In this document: in pieces, positions 1-9,003 of the stretch
How positions within the stretch are numbered: position 1 is the stretch's first letter
Layout of the letters: each line of letters starts with the position of its first letter
DNA from: Marivirga arenosa
GTDB taxonomy: Bacteria > Bacteroidota > Bacteroidia > Cytophagales > Cyclobacteriaceae
DNA: 64,000 nucleotides
Direction of reading: 5' to 3'
Assembly (NCBI RefSeq): GCF_030503875.2
Contig: NZ_CP129968.2
Span: 868,001 to 932,000, forward strand
The notes under the pieces: generated by a model
What the model was told of the DNA's origin: nothing
Databases searched by the model: none
The model's input: only the letters and a program-made list of their open reading frames with translations
Program-made: the position numbers and the translations under genes

Positions 1-2
1 TT

Positions 3-230
3 TCAAAAGCTGTAGGAGCAAAATATGATAAAACGGCTTCTGTAGCCTTTACGGCAGCGGGTAATAATTTTGAATTAGCCATTGCAGTTGCGATTGCAGT
101 TTTTGGGCTAAACTCAGGTCAGGCATTCGCGGGAGTAATTGGACCACTAGTTGAAGTTCCAGCACTAATTTTATTGGTAAAAGTATCTTTTTGGCTGCGC
201 AATAAATATTTTAAAACACAAGTAGTTTAG
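3..230 (+). CDS. Arsenite efflux transporter ACR3, C-terminal end (partial)
   Basis: This is the last 75 residues of a gene that enters from the left edge. The reading frame is open from base 3 and stops at TAG 228-230. It contains the stretch [20 protein letters not shown] followed by a VIGPLVEVP segment, which is the hallmark of the last two membrane helices of ACR3-type arsenite permeases. The family exports arsenite across the inner membrane using the proton motive force. The rest of the gene, and any ars regulator or reductase, lies outside the window. The family call is firm; the substrate is inferred from the family. Confidence 0.9.
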   Translation, partial: SKAVGAKYDKTASVAFTAAGNNFELAIAVAIAVFGLNSGQAFAGVIGPLVEVPALILLVKVSFWLRNKYFKTQVV

Positions 231-404
231 ATAGCGAATAGGATACATATAGAATTCTTCAGTTATCAAAATCACTAAAATGATTTTGATTCTCAGTTAA
301 TTTTAGAATTATCGATAGATAACTTATTTAAGGTGTTATATGACATTGATTTTAAAATAGTCTAGTTCTAGCTTTGGTTCATATAGAATCAAATCAAGAA
401 CATT

Positions 405-1871
405 ATGAGACTCTTTGAAATTATATTGTTGTTATCTGTTACAATTCTTCCATTTATTAAGCGCCCTTTATTGCAAAGGATTAAGTCGAACTATTTAGTT
501 GCAATTTTAGGATCAGTTTTAATTCTACATCTTTTAATAGAAGGAGTTCGATGGCAAATGTTTCCAGCTTATTTGCTTGTAGTTATATTAGTATGGCGCA
601 TTAAAGCTGTAGATATTACTCAAAAAGCTAAGTTTAGTTTTTTAAGAGGATTAGGCTATTTTTTCATGCTTATAATATTAAGTATTTCTTGGCTTTTACC
701 TATTGTATTACCCGTTTTTGATCTCCCGAAACCTACTGGTGAGTACAAGGTCGGATCTGAATCCTTTTATGTAAAAACTAATCTGGATGAATTGATTACA
801 GAAGATCCTACAGATAAAAGAGAACTAATGGTGAAAGTCTGGTACCCAGTTCAGACAGAAAAAGAAGAATTAGAAGCTGAACGCTATGTAGACCAAGCAA
901 GTAGAGAAGGCTTTGCCACAAAGTATGGTTTACCTGCATCTGCTCTTAATTATTTAGATCAGGTTGAAACATTTGTTTATAAAAATGCTCAAGTAGCCGA
1001 TGGGAAATTTCCAGTAATTTTATTTTCACACGGTTATGGTTCTAAAGCTACAGCTTATTATGCTTTGCTAACTGAACTTGCTAGTCATGGTTATGTAATT
1101 ATTAATATGAACCATACTTATGAAAGCCTGGGTGTTACTTTTCCAGATGGTCGTAAAAAATATTTTGATTATGATTATCAGAGAAAGATATCAGCTCATT
1201 TCATGGAGAAAATGGGGCCTGTTATTGAGGCTTTTAAAGATAGCCTGAGTTATGATCAAAGACACCCGATCGTTAGAGATGCAATCCAAGACTATTTTGA
1301 AGGTCATATTCAAGATCGCTGGGCAAAAGATATGTTTTATATCACCAATTTACTGAATGATTGGAACAATGAAGGTTTATTGAAAGGAAAGCTTGATTTG
1401 GATAGGATAGGGGCATTAGGCCACTCTGTTGGAGGGGGTACAGCTGGGAATTTGGCGATGAAAGATAATAGAATTAAGGCTGCTGTTAATTTAGATGGAA
1501 TTCAATGGGGAAAGAAAATTGATACAGTTTACCATGTCCCGTATTTATATGTTTCCGCAGATTGGCCGGCTGATCATGAAGACATCAACTCCCATATCTA
1601 TAAGAAAAAGAGTACTGATTATTTCTATGAAACAAAGTTATTAAAATCAGCTCATGCAAATTTCATGGATATACCTTTCATGGTAACACTTAATTCAGTA
1701 GCAGGAACGGGTGAGATTAATCCTTATTTAGGAAATAGAATAATAACTGAGTTGACGATCTCATTTTTCGATCGACACTTAAGAGGAATAGAAACAAAAG
1801 GTCCTGAAAGAGTAGCTGCTGAATATGATCTATTAGAAATGGAAATATTTAAAGGGGACTCTCTTTTATAA
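405..1871 (+). CDS. Membrane-anchored alpha/beta hydrolase, platelet-activating-factor acetylhydrolase type
   Basis: This 488-residue protein has four hydrophobic segments in about residues 1-115, followed by an alpha/beta-hydrolase domain. The oxyanion region reads FSHGYGS, and the nucleophile elbow is GHSVGG with Ser341. Asp364 (in NLDG) and His417 (in SAHANF) complete a triad. The triad spacing of 23 and 53 residues closely resembles that of plasma PAF acetylhydrolase, so an esterase acting on short acyl groups of lipids is likely. The hydrolase domain probably lies outside the cytoplasmic membrane, tethered by the N-terminal helices. The gene stands alone, 174 bp after the ACR3 gene. The true substrate is unknown. 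Confidence 0.75.
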   Translation: MRLFEIILLLSVTILPFIKRPLLQRIKSNYLVAILGSVLILHLLIEGVRWQMFPAYLLVVILVWRIKAVDITQKAKFSFLRGLGYFFMLIILSISWLLPIVLPVFDLPKPTGEYKVGSESFYVKTNLDELITEDPTDKRELMVKVWYPVQTEKEELEAERYVDQASREGFATKYGLPASALNYLDQVETFVYKNAQVADGKFPVILFSHGYGSKATAYYALLTELASHGYVIINMNHTYESLGVTFPDGRKKYFDYDYQRKISAHFMEKMGPVIEAFKDSLSYDQRHPIVRDAIQDYFEGHIQDRWAKDMFYITNLLNDWNNEGLLKGKLDLDRIGALGHSVGGGTAGNLAMKDNRIKAAVNLDGIQWGKKIDTVYHVPYLYVSADWPADHEDINSHIYKKKSTDYFYETKLLKSAHANFMDIPFMVTLNSVAGTGEINPYLGNRIITELTISFFDRHLRGIETKGPERVAAEYDLLEMEIFKGDSLL

Positions 1872-1950
1872 TATAGATTCTAGTTCTTATTCTTTATTTT
1901 AACTTCCAACTAATTATTAGTTATGGTTGTCAATCACTAAAACTCAAGTT

Positions 1951-2355
1951 ATGCGGCCTTTAATATTTTTGATAATTTCCTGTTTATTTGCGTTAATATC
2001 ATTCCAATGTTCAAGTATCAATGACTTGAATGCTAATTTTTCAGGTAAGATTTACAATCATCTTTTTTATGATACCCAAGAGGAATGTGAAAAAGCTCAA
2101 GTTGATTCTAATTTTTTCATTAATTGCCATCAGCAACTTGAGTTCATTGATGAAGATAATGCCACGATTATGTTAACCGATATAATTTATGAGGTTAGAT
2201 ATACTGTTAAAAAAAACAAAGTCATCATCTTTTCAGAAGAAGGTGGTAATTCCCAATTTGAAAATATTGAATTTAAAATTATCCAGAATAATGAATTATT
2301 AAAAACAGACGATTCAACAGTTTGGAAAGAACAGACTGGTGAGTCTATCTGGTAG
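1951..2355 (+). CDS. Small predicted lipoprotein, function unknown
   Basis: The reading frame is open from a TTG at 1927, but the ATG at 1951 is a better start because it begins directly with a lipoprotein signal peptide. That signal is MRPLIFLIISCLFALISFQC, with the lipidation Cys at about residue 20. The mature part is about 115 residues, hydrophilic, with two further Cys residues (ECEKAQ and FINCHQ) that could form a disulfide. I recognise no domain. It follows the hydrolase gene by about 80 bp and converges on the PiT-like gene. Export and membrane anchoring are supported; function is not. Confidence 0.6.
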   Translation: MRPLIFLIISCLFALISFQCSSINDLNANFSGKIYNHLFYDTQEECEKAQVDSNFFINCHQQLEFIDEDNATIMLTDIIYEVRYTVKKNKVIIFSEEGGNSQFENIEFKIIQNNELLKTDDSTVWKEQTGESIW

Positions 2356-2379
2356 AATTCACTTAGCTAAAAAGAGTAT

Positions 2380-3519
2380 TTAAAACACACTTGTGATACT
2401 TTCCAAAACGTCTTCTCTTAAATCAGAATTAATAGCGAATGCTAATAGTAAAGAAAGAATCAGTCCTATAGTAGCGTAAAGGAAATCTCTTCCCAAGAGT
2501 TTACCTGCCTTAGCAGAAGACTTCTTGCGTTTCTTTGCTCGTTTTTTTCCTAGCGCAATGGCTAATTCTCTTCCGCCCAATAAACCTATAAATACCCACG
2601 TAGTACTGATAGGGATGGTGCTTATTACTTTGAAATAGTATAAAAGTATGGCATATATTAAGTCAACTAAAGTAGCAGCTCTTACATCGGTTACTCCAGC
2701 TTTTTCATTTACAATGCCTTGAATTCGATCTCCTTTAAGGAAGAATAATACACCTAAACCAATAAAAATGAATCCTGCAAATCCAATAAATTCATAAATC
2801 CCTAAACTTCTAGGTAAAAATACGGCAATGTTAGCAGCATCTTGAGCAATCCAAATGGACCAAAGGGCTCCACTTGTTACCCATTGCAAAGGAGTCCAGA
2901 ATTTTGCAGGCTTTCTACTTGTAAAATATTTTGAGACTAACTTTTTAACTAAAATCCATACTATAAAAGCCACTACAAAAGCTAAAATGTAACCCGAGAA
3001 GCTTTTTGATAATACTTTCCCTATTGAACTTGCCTGAGTAGAAAATGCACTTAAAAGTAGTACAGAAGTAGATACAGGCATTCTTAATCTGGTTAAGATT
3101 AAGAGTAAAACAGGAGCAGCTAATTGTAAAAAGCTAAATGTTTCAGGGGCTTCATTAAATCCTTTTGAGGCTAATCGCTGATGACTCACATCTCCATCAT
3201 ATACAACCCAACTGTAGGTAACCGTTGCTAAAAATATTAAGCCCATGAATAACCAGAGAATCCACCATTTTCTATGGCTGTTAGAAGCGATAAAGGTTCC
3301 TATAGTTTGAATACTGTCATTTGCAATTGCGGAATAAGCAGCAATACCAAAACCTATCCACATTGCAATATTAGGATAAGGAGTAAATATTCCACAAAGG
3401 AAAGTTAAAACAGCGATAAGGGTAATAAAAGCTTTTTCTCTTCTGGCAATCTCAAAGGTGCGGTAAGTTACCTCTGTGACCCGGCTTCTATTATACTTTT
3501 CAAATGCTTTTTTAGCCAT
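2380..3519 (-). CDS. PiT-like inorganic phosphate permease homologue
   Basis: This 379-residue protein has about nine to ten membrane helices. Two segments resemble the duplicated PiT signatures. The first is SAIANDSIQTIGTF near residue 65, where PiT transporters have GANDxANxxGT. The others are MPVSTS and IPISTTWVFIGLLGG, which resemble PVSTTH. A basic loop (KKRAKKRKKSS) precedes the last helix. PiT proteins carry phosphate coupled to H+ or Na+. The gene is divergently transcribed from an unrelated Na+/phosphate cotransporter gene, which supports a phosphate role. The match is divergent, and many databases would call it a hypothetical membrane protein. A TAnnTTTG promoter element lies about 50 bp upstream. 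Confidence 0.55.
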   Translation of the reverse strand: MAKKAFEKYNRSRVTEVTYRTFEIARREKAFITLIAVLTFLCGIFTPYPNIAMWIGFGIAAYSAIANDSIQTIGTFIASNSHRKWWILWLFMGLIFLATVTYSWVVYDGDVSHQRLASKGFNEAPETFSFLQLAAPVLLLILTRLRMPVSTSVLLLSAFSTQASSIGKVLSKSFSGYILAFVVAFIVWILVKKLVSKYFTSRKPAKFWTPLQWVTSGALWSIWIAQDAANIAVFLPRSLGIYEFIGFAGFIFIGLGVLFFLKGDRIQGIVNEKAGVTDVRAATLVDLIYAILLYYFKVISTIPISTTWVFIGLLGGRELAIALGKKRAKKRKKSSAKAGKLLGRDFLYATIGLILSLLLAFAINSDLREDVLESITSVF

Positions 3520-3569
3520 AAAATAATATTATTCAATATTGCCGCTTAAGCAATTTTATTTTTCAAGCA

Positions 3570-3577
3570 CAAATCTA
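3570..3577 (-). promoter_or_regulatory. Bacteroidota -7 promoter element (TAGATTTG) for the PiT-like gene
   Basis: On the minus strand TAGATTTG fits the TAnnTTTG consensus, with a TTG 17 bp further upstream in the -33 position. It lies about 50 bp before the ATG of the PiT-like gene. Confidence 0.5.
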
Positions 3578-3763
3578 ATTATTCTTAGTGAAACAATGAG
3601 TTAAAAAATGATTAACTATGTTACTTAATTATTAATAGTATTCACATTAACTTAATTTACTTTTAAGTTAAAATTTAAAAATAGCTTTATTTGCTGTTTT
3701 TCTGCACTTTTATTCTTAACAATTGTTTTACTTCTTAAATGCAAAATTCCTTTTTTAAGATTA

Positions 3764-3771
3764 TATTTTTG
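3764..3771 (+). promoter_or_regulatory. Bacteroidota -7 promoter element (TATTTTTG) for the Na+/Pi cotransporter gene
   Basis: TATTTTTG matches TAnnTTTG. Transcription would start near 3779. That is about 20 bp before the point where the downstream reading frame opens (3799) and well before the first standard start codon at 3847/3862, which bears on the start of the next gene. Confidence 0.5.
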
Positions 3772-3861
3772 CACTTTGAAATAACCTTAAAATATTAAAT
3801 CATAAAAACCTCTGTTCTACATACTAAACAAAGTTGGCAATCGATCCTGAAAAGGGGAGCA

Positions 3862-5007
3862 TTGATTGCGTTTAATATTTTTCTATTTCTATTAGCTATA
3901 GATTTTATAGGGTATTCTTTCCGACTTTTAAATAAAGATGTTGCTGATTCTATCATTAACCTTACAGCAAATCCATTTATTAGTTTGTTTATTGGCTTAT
4001 TAATTACTGCCATAATTCAGAGTAGTAGTACAAGTACTTCCATGATAGTGGCAGTGGTGGCTTCTGGCTCTTTAGATTTTTCCGATGCTATTCCCATGAT
4101 AATGGGAGCTAATATTGGAACTACTTTAACCAGTACTCTGGTATCTTTAAGCTTTATTACTCAGCGAGATGAATTCAGAAAAGCAATTAGTGCAGGGGTT
4201 GTCCATGATTTTTTTAATATACTAGTTGTAGCAATATTATTCCCTTTGGAATATAATTATGGAGTATTATCTAGTTTATCTTCGGCTACCTCAAGTTTTA
4301 TTTTAGGTGCTGATTATGTTGCTCAACAAAATGAATTTAGATATTTCTTATTGACAAAACCCTTTGTTCTTTATTTAGGTGAATTAATTCCATATCCGTT
4401 ATTGTTAGCGACTTTATCTTTTGTTTTACTTGCTGTAGCGGTTAAGTTTCTATCCAAAACTTTGTATAAATCTATCACAGGTGGCTCAAAAGAATTTTTG
4501 CAGCGTTACTTCTTTGGTAGTCCTTATAAATCATTTTTTTGGGGAACCGTTTTTACTGCTGGTGTTCAAAGTAGTTCGGTAACTACCTCAGTAATTGTAC
4601 CTTTTGTGGCTACTCGTAAAATTAATTTAAAACAAAGTTTCACTTTTATCTTAGGGGCTAATATTGGCACTACGATCACGGCATTAATTGCAGCTTTATT
4701 TAAATCAGAAGCAGCAGTAAGTATAGCATTAGTGCACTTATTCTTTAATTTAATTGGAGTTTTAATATTCCTTCCATTTCCAATCATTAGAAATATACCG
4801 GTTAAAATGGCTAAGTCATTTGGCAGGTTAGCGATGAGATTTAGAATAGCAGGTTTTGCTTATATTATTCTGACCTTCTTTTTAATTCCGTTTATCCTAA
4901 TATCTTTTAATAAAGAAGATGGCATTGAAGCCAGGGATCATAAAATTGAATTGAATGGAGAACAAGATCAAACTAATAATTCTGATAAAAAAGATTCAGT
5001 TCGTTAG
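3862..5007 (+). CDS. Na+/phosphate cotransporter (NptA/PNaS family)
   Basis: The protein has two inverted family repeats. The first has IQSSSTSTSM and GANIGTTLTS; the second has GVQSSSVTTS and GANIGTTITA. The twin QSSS motifs form the substrate and sodium site in the family. The length (about 381-401 residues) fits the short bacterial form lacking a PhoU-like tail. The start is uncertain: TTG 3862 is the last standard option. The frame stays open and protein-like back to 3799, and an ATA codon at 3802 would give an N terminus beginning MKTSVLHTKQSW. The 3' end overlaps the convergent heme-binding gene by 12 bp. Uptake of phosphate with Na+ is inferred from the family. Confidence 0.85.
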   Translation: MIAFNIFLFLLAIDFIGYSFRLLNKDVADSIINLTANPFISLFIGLLITAIIQSSSTSTSMIVAVVASGSLDFSDAIPMIMGANIGTTLTSTLVSLSFITQRDEFRKAISAGVVHDFFNILVVAILFPLEYNYGVLSSLSSATSSFILGADYVAQQNEFRYFLLTKPFVLYLGELIPYPLLLATLSFVLLAVAVKFLSKTLYKSITGGSKEFLQRYFFGSPYKSFFWGTVFTAGVQSSSVTTSVIVPFVATRKINLKQSFTFILGANIGTTITALIAALFKSEAAVSIALVHLFFNLIGVLIFLPFPIIRNIPVKMAKSFGRLAMRFRIAGFAYIILTFFLIPFILISFNKEDGIEARDHKIELNGEQDQTNNSDKKDSVR

Positions 5008-5226
5008 TTTCCCTATAATTTTAAGTTTTTCGAAGACTCTTTCTGTGTGCGGGGCATCTTTAAGCTCATCCGTTAAATCTTGACCTGACCAGTGTTCGTA
5101 ATGTGTACCATTTTTCCACAACCTAGAATTGCTAACATCATATATAATACCTTTGTAAGCAATCCATATTTCCTCTCTATCTTGTCCGTTCCTCAATGCT
5201 AACTGCTGGGGGCTATAGTTTTTCAT
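4996..5226 (-). CDS. Cytochrome b5-like heme/steroid-binding domain protein
   Basis: This 76-residue single-domain protein resembles the short prokaryotic cytochrome b5-like heme/steroid-binding proteins. It begins YSPQQLALRNGQD, then has EIWIAYKGIIYDVSNS and WKNGTHYEHWSGQDLT. In these proteins an HxGxD-type segment near HYEHWSGQDLT supplies a heme ligand, and later HTERVFEKL could supply the second. There is no signal peptide or membrane helix, so it is cytoplasmic. Its 3' end overlaps the phosphate transporter gene by 12 bp in tail-to-tail orientation. Heme binding is predicted only; the physiological partner is unknown. Confidence 0.75.
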   Translation of the reverse strand: MKNYSPQQLALRNGQDREEIWIAYKGIIYDVSNSRLWKNGTHYEHWSGQDLTDELKDAPHTERVFEKLKIIGKLTN

Positions 5227-5461
5227 TCAGTTAATTTTATAGGCGAAATTAAATAAAACAAAATTTTATTACGTCTCCATTTAAAGCAGAATTCAAAAAT
5301 AATCAATCGGTAATTATTGTTTCTTAATCCTTAAGTATTTTAAATGATACTATATAACAATAAATCAGATTCATCTAAATGAAAAACTTGTAAAAAGGGC
5401 TTTTTAACTACTTCTGTAATTTTATTAAATTCCTGCTTCCTTTTATCTTATAATTATATAT

Positions 5462-5469
5462 TAGCTTTG
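5462..5469 (+). promoter_or_regulatory. Bacteroidota -7 promoter element (TAGCTTTG)
   Basis: TAGCTTTG matches TAnnTTTG and lies 26 bp upstream of the ATG at 5495. The rest of the 5227-5494 gap shows no gene. Confidence 0.5.
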
Positions 5470-5494
5470 TACTATTATTTATTTCTAATTGAAC

Positions 5495-5878
5495 ATGACT
5501 ACAACAATTTCAGAAAACATTAAAATCGAAGAAGTACAAGAATTAAGTGCTGCAATGATCACTTTCAAAGGGGCTGTTTCAACTGATGAATATCGCCAGG
5601 CAATGGAAGCTAATTACGAATTAAGTAAAAAACCAGAAATCAATAATTGGTTACAGAATAATACTGATGCTGGTGTTTTATCATTACAAGATCAACAATG
5701 GGTTTCAAATGATTTGATACCTCGTGCTGCTCAAGAAGTAGATAAGATTGCCGTTGTAGTTTCAAAGGATGTATTTAGAAAGTTTGCGGCAAAAAATATT
5801 TTAGATAAGCAAAAAGGGAAACTCAACTTTCAATATTTCAATAGCTTAGAAGAAGCTAGAACTTGGTTGAAATCTTAA
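5495..5878 (+). CDS. STAS/SpoIIAA-like small cytoplasmic protein
   Basis: The ATG at 5495 is preferred over an in-frame TTG at 5489 because it sits 26 bp after a good -7 element. The 127-residue protein has the alternating strand/helix pattern of SpoIIAA-like folds: a strand AAMITFKGAV, a helix with DEYRQAMEANYELS, a loop NNTDAGVLSLQDQQW, a strand KIAVVVSKDVF and a C-terminal SLEEARTWL helix. This C-terminal 'SLEEAxxWL' ending is typical of that superfamily in Bacteroidota. No catalytic residues are obvious. The gene is monocistronic and followed by a strong terminator. The specific role is unknown. Confidence 0.5.
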   Translation: MTTTISENIKIEEVQELSAAMITFKGAVSTDEYRQAMEANYELSKKPEINNWLQNNTDAGVLSLQDQQWVSNDLIPRAAQEVDKIAVVVSKDVFRKFAAKNILDKQKGKLNFQYFNSLEEARTWLKS

Positions 5879-5946
5879 CTAAGAATTTATAGGATTTAAG
5901 TACTATACAGGTGTGTGTTTTATTTTAGTGTAGGTTAACAATAATT

Positions 5947-5980
5947 AAAAAGGCAGGGGTGGTTCCCTGCCTTTTTGTTT
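5947..5980 (+). terminator. Rho-independent terminator, usable on both strands
   Basis: A 12-bp stem (AAAAAGGCAGGG with CCCTGCCTTTTT) around a 6-nt loop is followed by a T-rich run. It separates the STAS-like gene from the convergent M1 peptidase gene. Confidence 0.85.
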
Positions 5981-6000
5981 TTTCTGATATTTTATTCCTA

Positions 6001-8310
6001 TTATTTATTTCTACTCATTTCGTTATCAGCTGGCGACTGACCTCTAGGAGTATCATTTCTTCTTTTATATAATTCGAATTTGTTAGGAATATTTCTTGGT
6101 GGCCAATAGTTGTTTTCTTCGTCAGTATCAGCTGTTTCTCTTTTTGGATCTAACTGAAACTGAACCACTTCTTTTTGAGTGATGAAAACTTTTGTAGCCT
6201 TATTTTCACTTCTTCTCCATATTTCAGCTGGGTAAGTTACTGTTTCAGTACTGCCATCCTTATATGTTGCTTTAAGAATAATTGGCATTACTAAACCGCC
6301 TTTATTTTCATAGTGAATTTCATAGAAATTATATCCGCCATCTAAAAGCTCTTTTTCCTTTGAAGATAATGAAGCCCTGAAAGTCTTATATGCTTTTCTA
6401 TCATCACTATCCACACTGTATGGATCATATGAATTATAGAAATCTTTTAATTCAGGATGTTTTTCCACTACAGTGGTAACTCCTGCAGCTTCATTTTTAT
6501 CAGGAGTAACATGATAACTTCCTGCTTCAGCTCTTTCTTTCTTGATTTTATTTTCTACATCAGGATTTTTTGAATCGAATTTATACCATTCTACATCATT
6601 AATCGCAATGTCTACATGATCCACACTATAGAACCATCCTCTCCAGAACCAATCTAAATCAACTGCAGAAGCATCTTCCATAGTTCTAAAAAAGTCCGAA
6701 GGAGTTGGGTGTTTGAATGCCCATCTTTCAGAAAAAGTTTTGAAGGCTTTATCAAAAAGCTCTCTTCCCATCACAGTTTCTCTTAAAATATTTAAAGCGG
6801 TAGCTGGCTTTCCGTAAGCATTATTACCAAACTGAATGATATTTTCAGAGTTGGTCATGATAGGACGGATATTTGCTTTATCTCCTTTCATGTATGAAAC
6901 AATGTTTCCAGCAGGGCCTCTTCTACTTGGGTAATTGGGTTCCCACTCTTGCTCAGCAATGAATTGAACAAAGCTATTTAAACCTTCATCCATCCATGTC
7001 CACTGACGCTCATCAGAGTTAACAATCATTGGGAAGAAGTTGTGACCCACTTCGTGCGTAATTACACCGATCATTCCGTATTTAGTTCTTGCAGAATAAG
7101 TGCCATCTTCAGCAGGACGACCGTAGTTGAAACAAATCATTGGATATTCCATACCATTTGCTGCCTCAACTGAGATAGCAACTGGGTAAGGATAAGGAAT
7201 AGTCATTCTTGAATATACTTTTAAGGTATGAGCAACTACTCTTGTAGAATACTTATCCCATAAACCCCAAGCTTCTTTAGGATAATATGACATCGCCATT
7301 ACTGTTCTGCCTTCAATGTCAACTCCCATTGCATCCCATATGAACTTACGAGATGATCCGAACGCGAAATCTCTTACGTTTTCAGCCTTATAAGTCCAAG
7401 TTTTAGTGCCTGAAGCTTTACTTTTTTCTGCTTTCTCAGCTTCTTTTTTCGTTACGATTAAAACCGGATCATCAGAAGTTTTTGATTTCTCCCATCTTTC
7501 CAATTGATCTTCAGTTAAAACCTCTTCAGCATTTTGCAATTCACCAGTAGAAGCAACAATGTGATCTTCAGGAACTGTTATATTTACTTCATAGTCACCA
7601 AATGGTAGGGCAAATTCACCTCTTCCAAGGAATTGTTTATTTTGCCATCCTTCAAAATCATTATACACTGCCATTCTTGGAAACCACTGAGTAATGGTAT
7701 AAACGGTGTTATCATCGCCTTCGAAATAATCGAAACCACCACGGCCGCCCATTCTAGCTCTGTCGTTAATGTTATAATACCAGTCAATTGAGAAAGAGAT
7801 TTCTTCACCTGCTTTTAAAGGCTCTTCTAAATCAATTCTCATCATAGTATTGTTGATGGTATATTCCATATCATTTCCTTCAGCATCAACTAACTTTTGA
7901 ATTTTATGACCACCATCATAATCTGGATAGCCCATCATTCCGTCAATTTGCCCTTCAGTAGCTCTATCCGGCACACTGTTTTCAGCTACATCATATGTCA
8001 TGCTATTTTTAGCACGCATATTTTGATCAAGCTGTACCCATAAATAAGTTAATTCATCAGGTGAATTGTTAACATATGTAATGGTTTCAGAACCTTTAAT
8101 TTGATTCTTTTTCTCATCTAATGTAACATCAATTTTATAATCAGCTCTTTGTTGCCAATACATATGACCAGGTGCACCAGAAGCTGTTCTGTAAACATTC
8201 GGTGACCTTAACATATAATCTAACTGCTCGAATTTGCCCTGGTTTTGGTACTCTTGTGCAGTTGCAGCAAAAGCAAAAAATGCCAAAAAGGCTGTAAATA
8301 GTCTTTTCAT
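6001..8310 (-). CDS. M1 family zinc metallopeptidase (exported)
   Basis: This 769-residue protein has a Sec signal peptide (MKRLFTAFLAFFAFAATAQ) and an N-terminal M1-type beta domain. The gluzincin site is HEVGH at residues 419-423, with the third zinc ligand Glu442 in WMDEGLN, giving the HExxH-x18-E spacing of M1 aminopeptidases. The upstream sequence AANGMEYPMICF corresponds to the GxMEN substrate-binding loop, here GMEYP. The C-terminal third is family-specific. It probably works in the periplasm or at the outer membrane. It is followed upstream by a HupE-like gene 20 bp away. Whether it acts as an aminopeptidase or endopeptidase is not shown. Confidence 0.9.
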   Translation of the reverse strand: MKRLFTAFLAFFAFAATAQEYQNQGKFEQLDYMLRSPNVYRTASGAPGHMYWQQRADYKIDVTLDEKKNQIKGSETITYVNNSPDELTYLWVQLDQNMRAKNSMTYDVAENSVPDRATEGQIDGMMGYPDYDGGHKIQKLVDAEGNDMEYTINNTMMRIDLEEPLKAGEEISFSIDWYYNINDRARMGGRGGFDYFEGDDNTVYTITQWFPRMAVYNDFEGWQNKQFLGRGEFALPFGDYEVNITVPEDHIVASTGELQNAEEVLTEDQLERWEKSKTSDDPVLIVTKKEAEKAEKSKASGTKTWTYKAENVRDFAFGSSRKFIWDAMGVDIEGRTVMAMSYYPKEAWGLWDKYSTRVVAHTLKVYSRMTIPYPYPVAISVEAANGMEYPMICFNYGRPAEDGTYSARTKYGMIGVITHEVGHNFFPMIVNSDERQWTWMDEGLNSFVQFIAEQEWEPNYPSRRGPAGNIVSYMKGDKANIRPIMTNSENIIQFGNNAYGKPATALNILRETVMGRELFDKAFKTFSERWAFKHPTPSDFFRTMEDASAVDLDWFWRGWFYSVDHVDIAINDVEWYKFDSKNPDVENKIKKERAEAGSYHVTPDKNEAAGVTTVVEKHPELKDFYNSYDPYSVDSDDRKAYKTFRASLSSKEKELLDGGYNFYEIHYENKGGLVMPIILKATYKDGSTETVTYPAEIWRRSENKATKVFITQKEVVQFQLDPKRETADTDEENNYWPPRNIPNKFELYKRRNDTPRGQSPADNEMSRNK

Positions 8311-8330
8311 ATTAATTTATTATTTAAAAC

Positions 8331-8918
8331 TTACCAAAATTTCGTTTCCATCATGATTGTAATGGCTATTCCACCAATAGCACTTGATATGATGAGTACC
8401 CAATCTCTTCTTTTTGTTCCTAATATGTCTATAAAGATAAAAGATATAAGTAAGAAACTAAGTACTACTATAATTTGACCGATTTCAAGTCCTATGTTAA
8501 AAGCTAATAACTCCATTACAATAGAACTGTTTTTACCTAGTATGGCTTTTAAGTAATTACTAAACCCTAAGCCATGAATCAGCCCAAACAACAATGCAAA
8601 GATATAATTCAATTGCATACTGCTTGATGATTTCAGGCTTCTCTCTTTCTTAAAAAGATTAGCAAATGCGGTAATAAATATTGTAACTGGAATTAAAAAC
8701 TCTATTAATTCAGCTTTTATGGCTACAATATTTAAGGTTGACAAAGCTAGTGTAATGGAATGACCAATAGTAAAAGCTGTAATCAAGATTAGTACTTTGC
8801 GCCAATCTTTCATTAAGTAAATAGCTGATAAGGCCAAAACAAATAAAATGTGATCATATCCGTTAACATCTAAGATATGATGAAATCCTTCAAGAAAGTA
8901 GGCTTTAAAAGTAGACAT
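8331..8918 (-). CDS. HupE/UreJ family membrane protein
   Basis: This is a protein of about 195 residues with six hydrophobic segments. His- and Asp-bearing motifs typical of the HupE/UreJ_2 family are present: GFHHILDVNGYDHILFV near the N terminus, FTIGHSITLAL in the middle and FGLIHGLGFSNYL near residue 115. Proteins of this family are proposed metal (nickel or cobalt) permeases, but no urease or hydrogenase gene is nearby, so the substrate is open. A GTG at 8924 is in frame, but ATG 8918 is the likelier start. It lies between the M1 peptidase gene and a DUF6702 gene, an arrangement I associate with Bacteroidota. Confidence 0.8.
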   Translation of the reverse strand: MSTFKAYFLEGFHHILDVNGYDHILFVLALSAIYLMKDWRKVLILITAFTIGHSITLALSTLNIVAIKAELIEFLIPVTIFITAFANLFKKERSLKSSSSMQLNYIFALLFGLIHGLGFSNYLKAILGKNSSIVMELLAFNIGLEIGQIIVVLSFLLISFIFIDILGTKRRDWVLIISSAIGGIAITIMMETKFW

Positions 8919-8970
8919 ATCCACCTATATAATTTTCAGTTTAATTTGTTTAGAAACCATAATATTACCA

Positions 8971-8978
8971 TAATTTTG
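8971..8978 (+). promoter_or_regulatory. Bacteroidota -7 promoter element (TAATTTTG)
   Basis: TAATTTTG fits TAnnTTTG, and a TTTG lies at 8945-8948 upstream. It sits 26 bp before the DUF6702 gene. Confidence 0.5.
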
Positions 8979-9003
8979 CAAAACAGACATAAGACTTTTT
9001 AAA

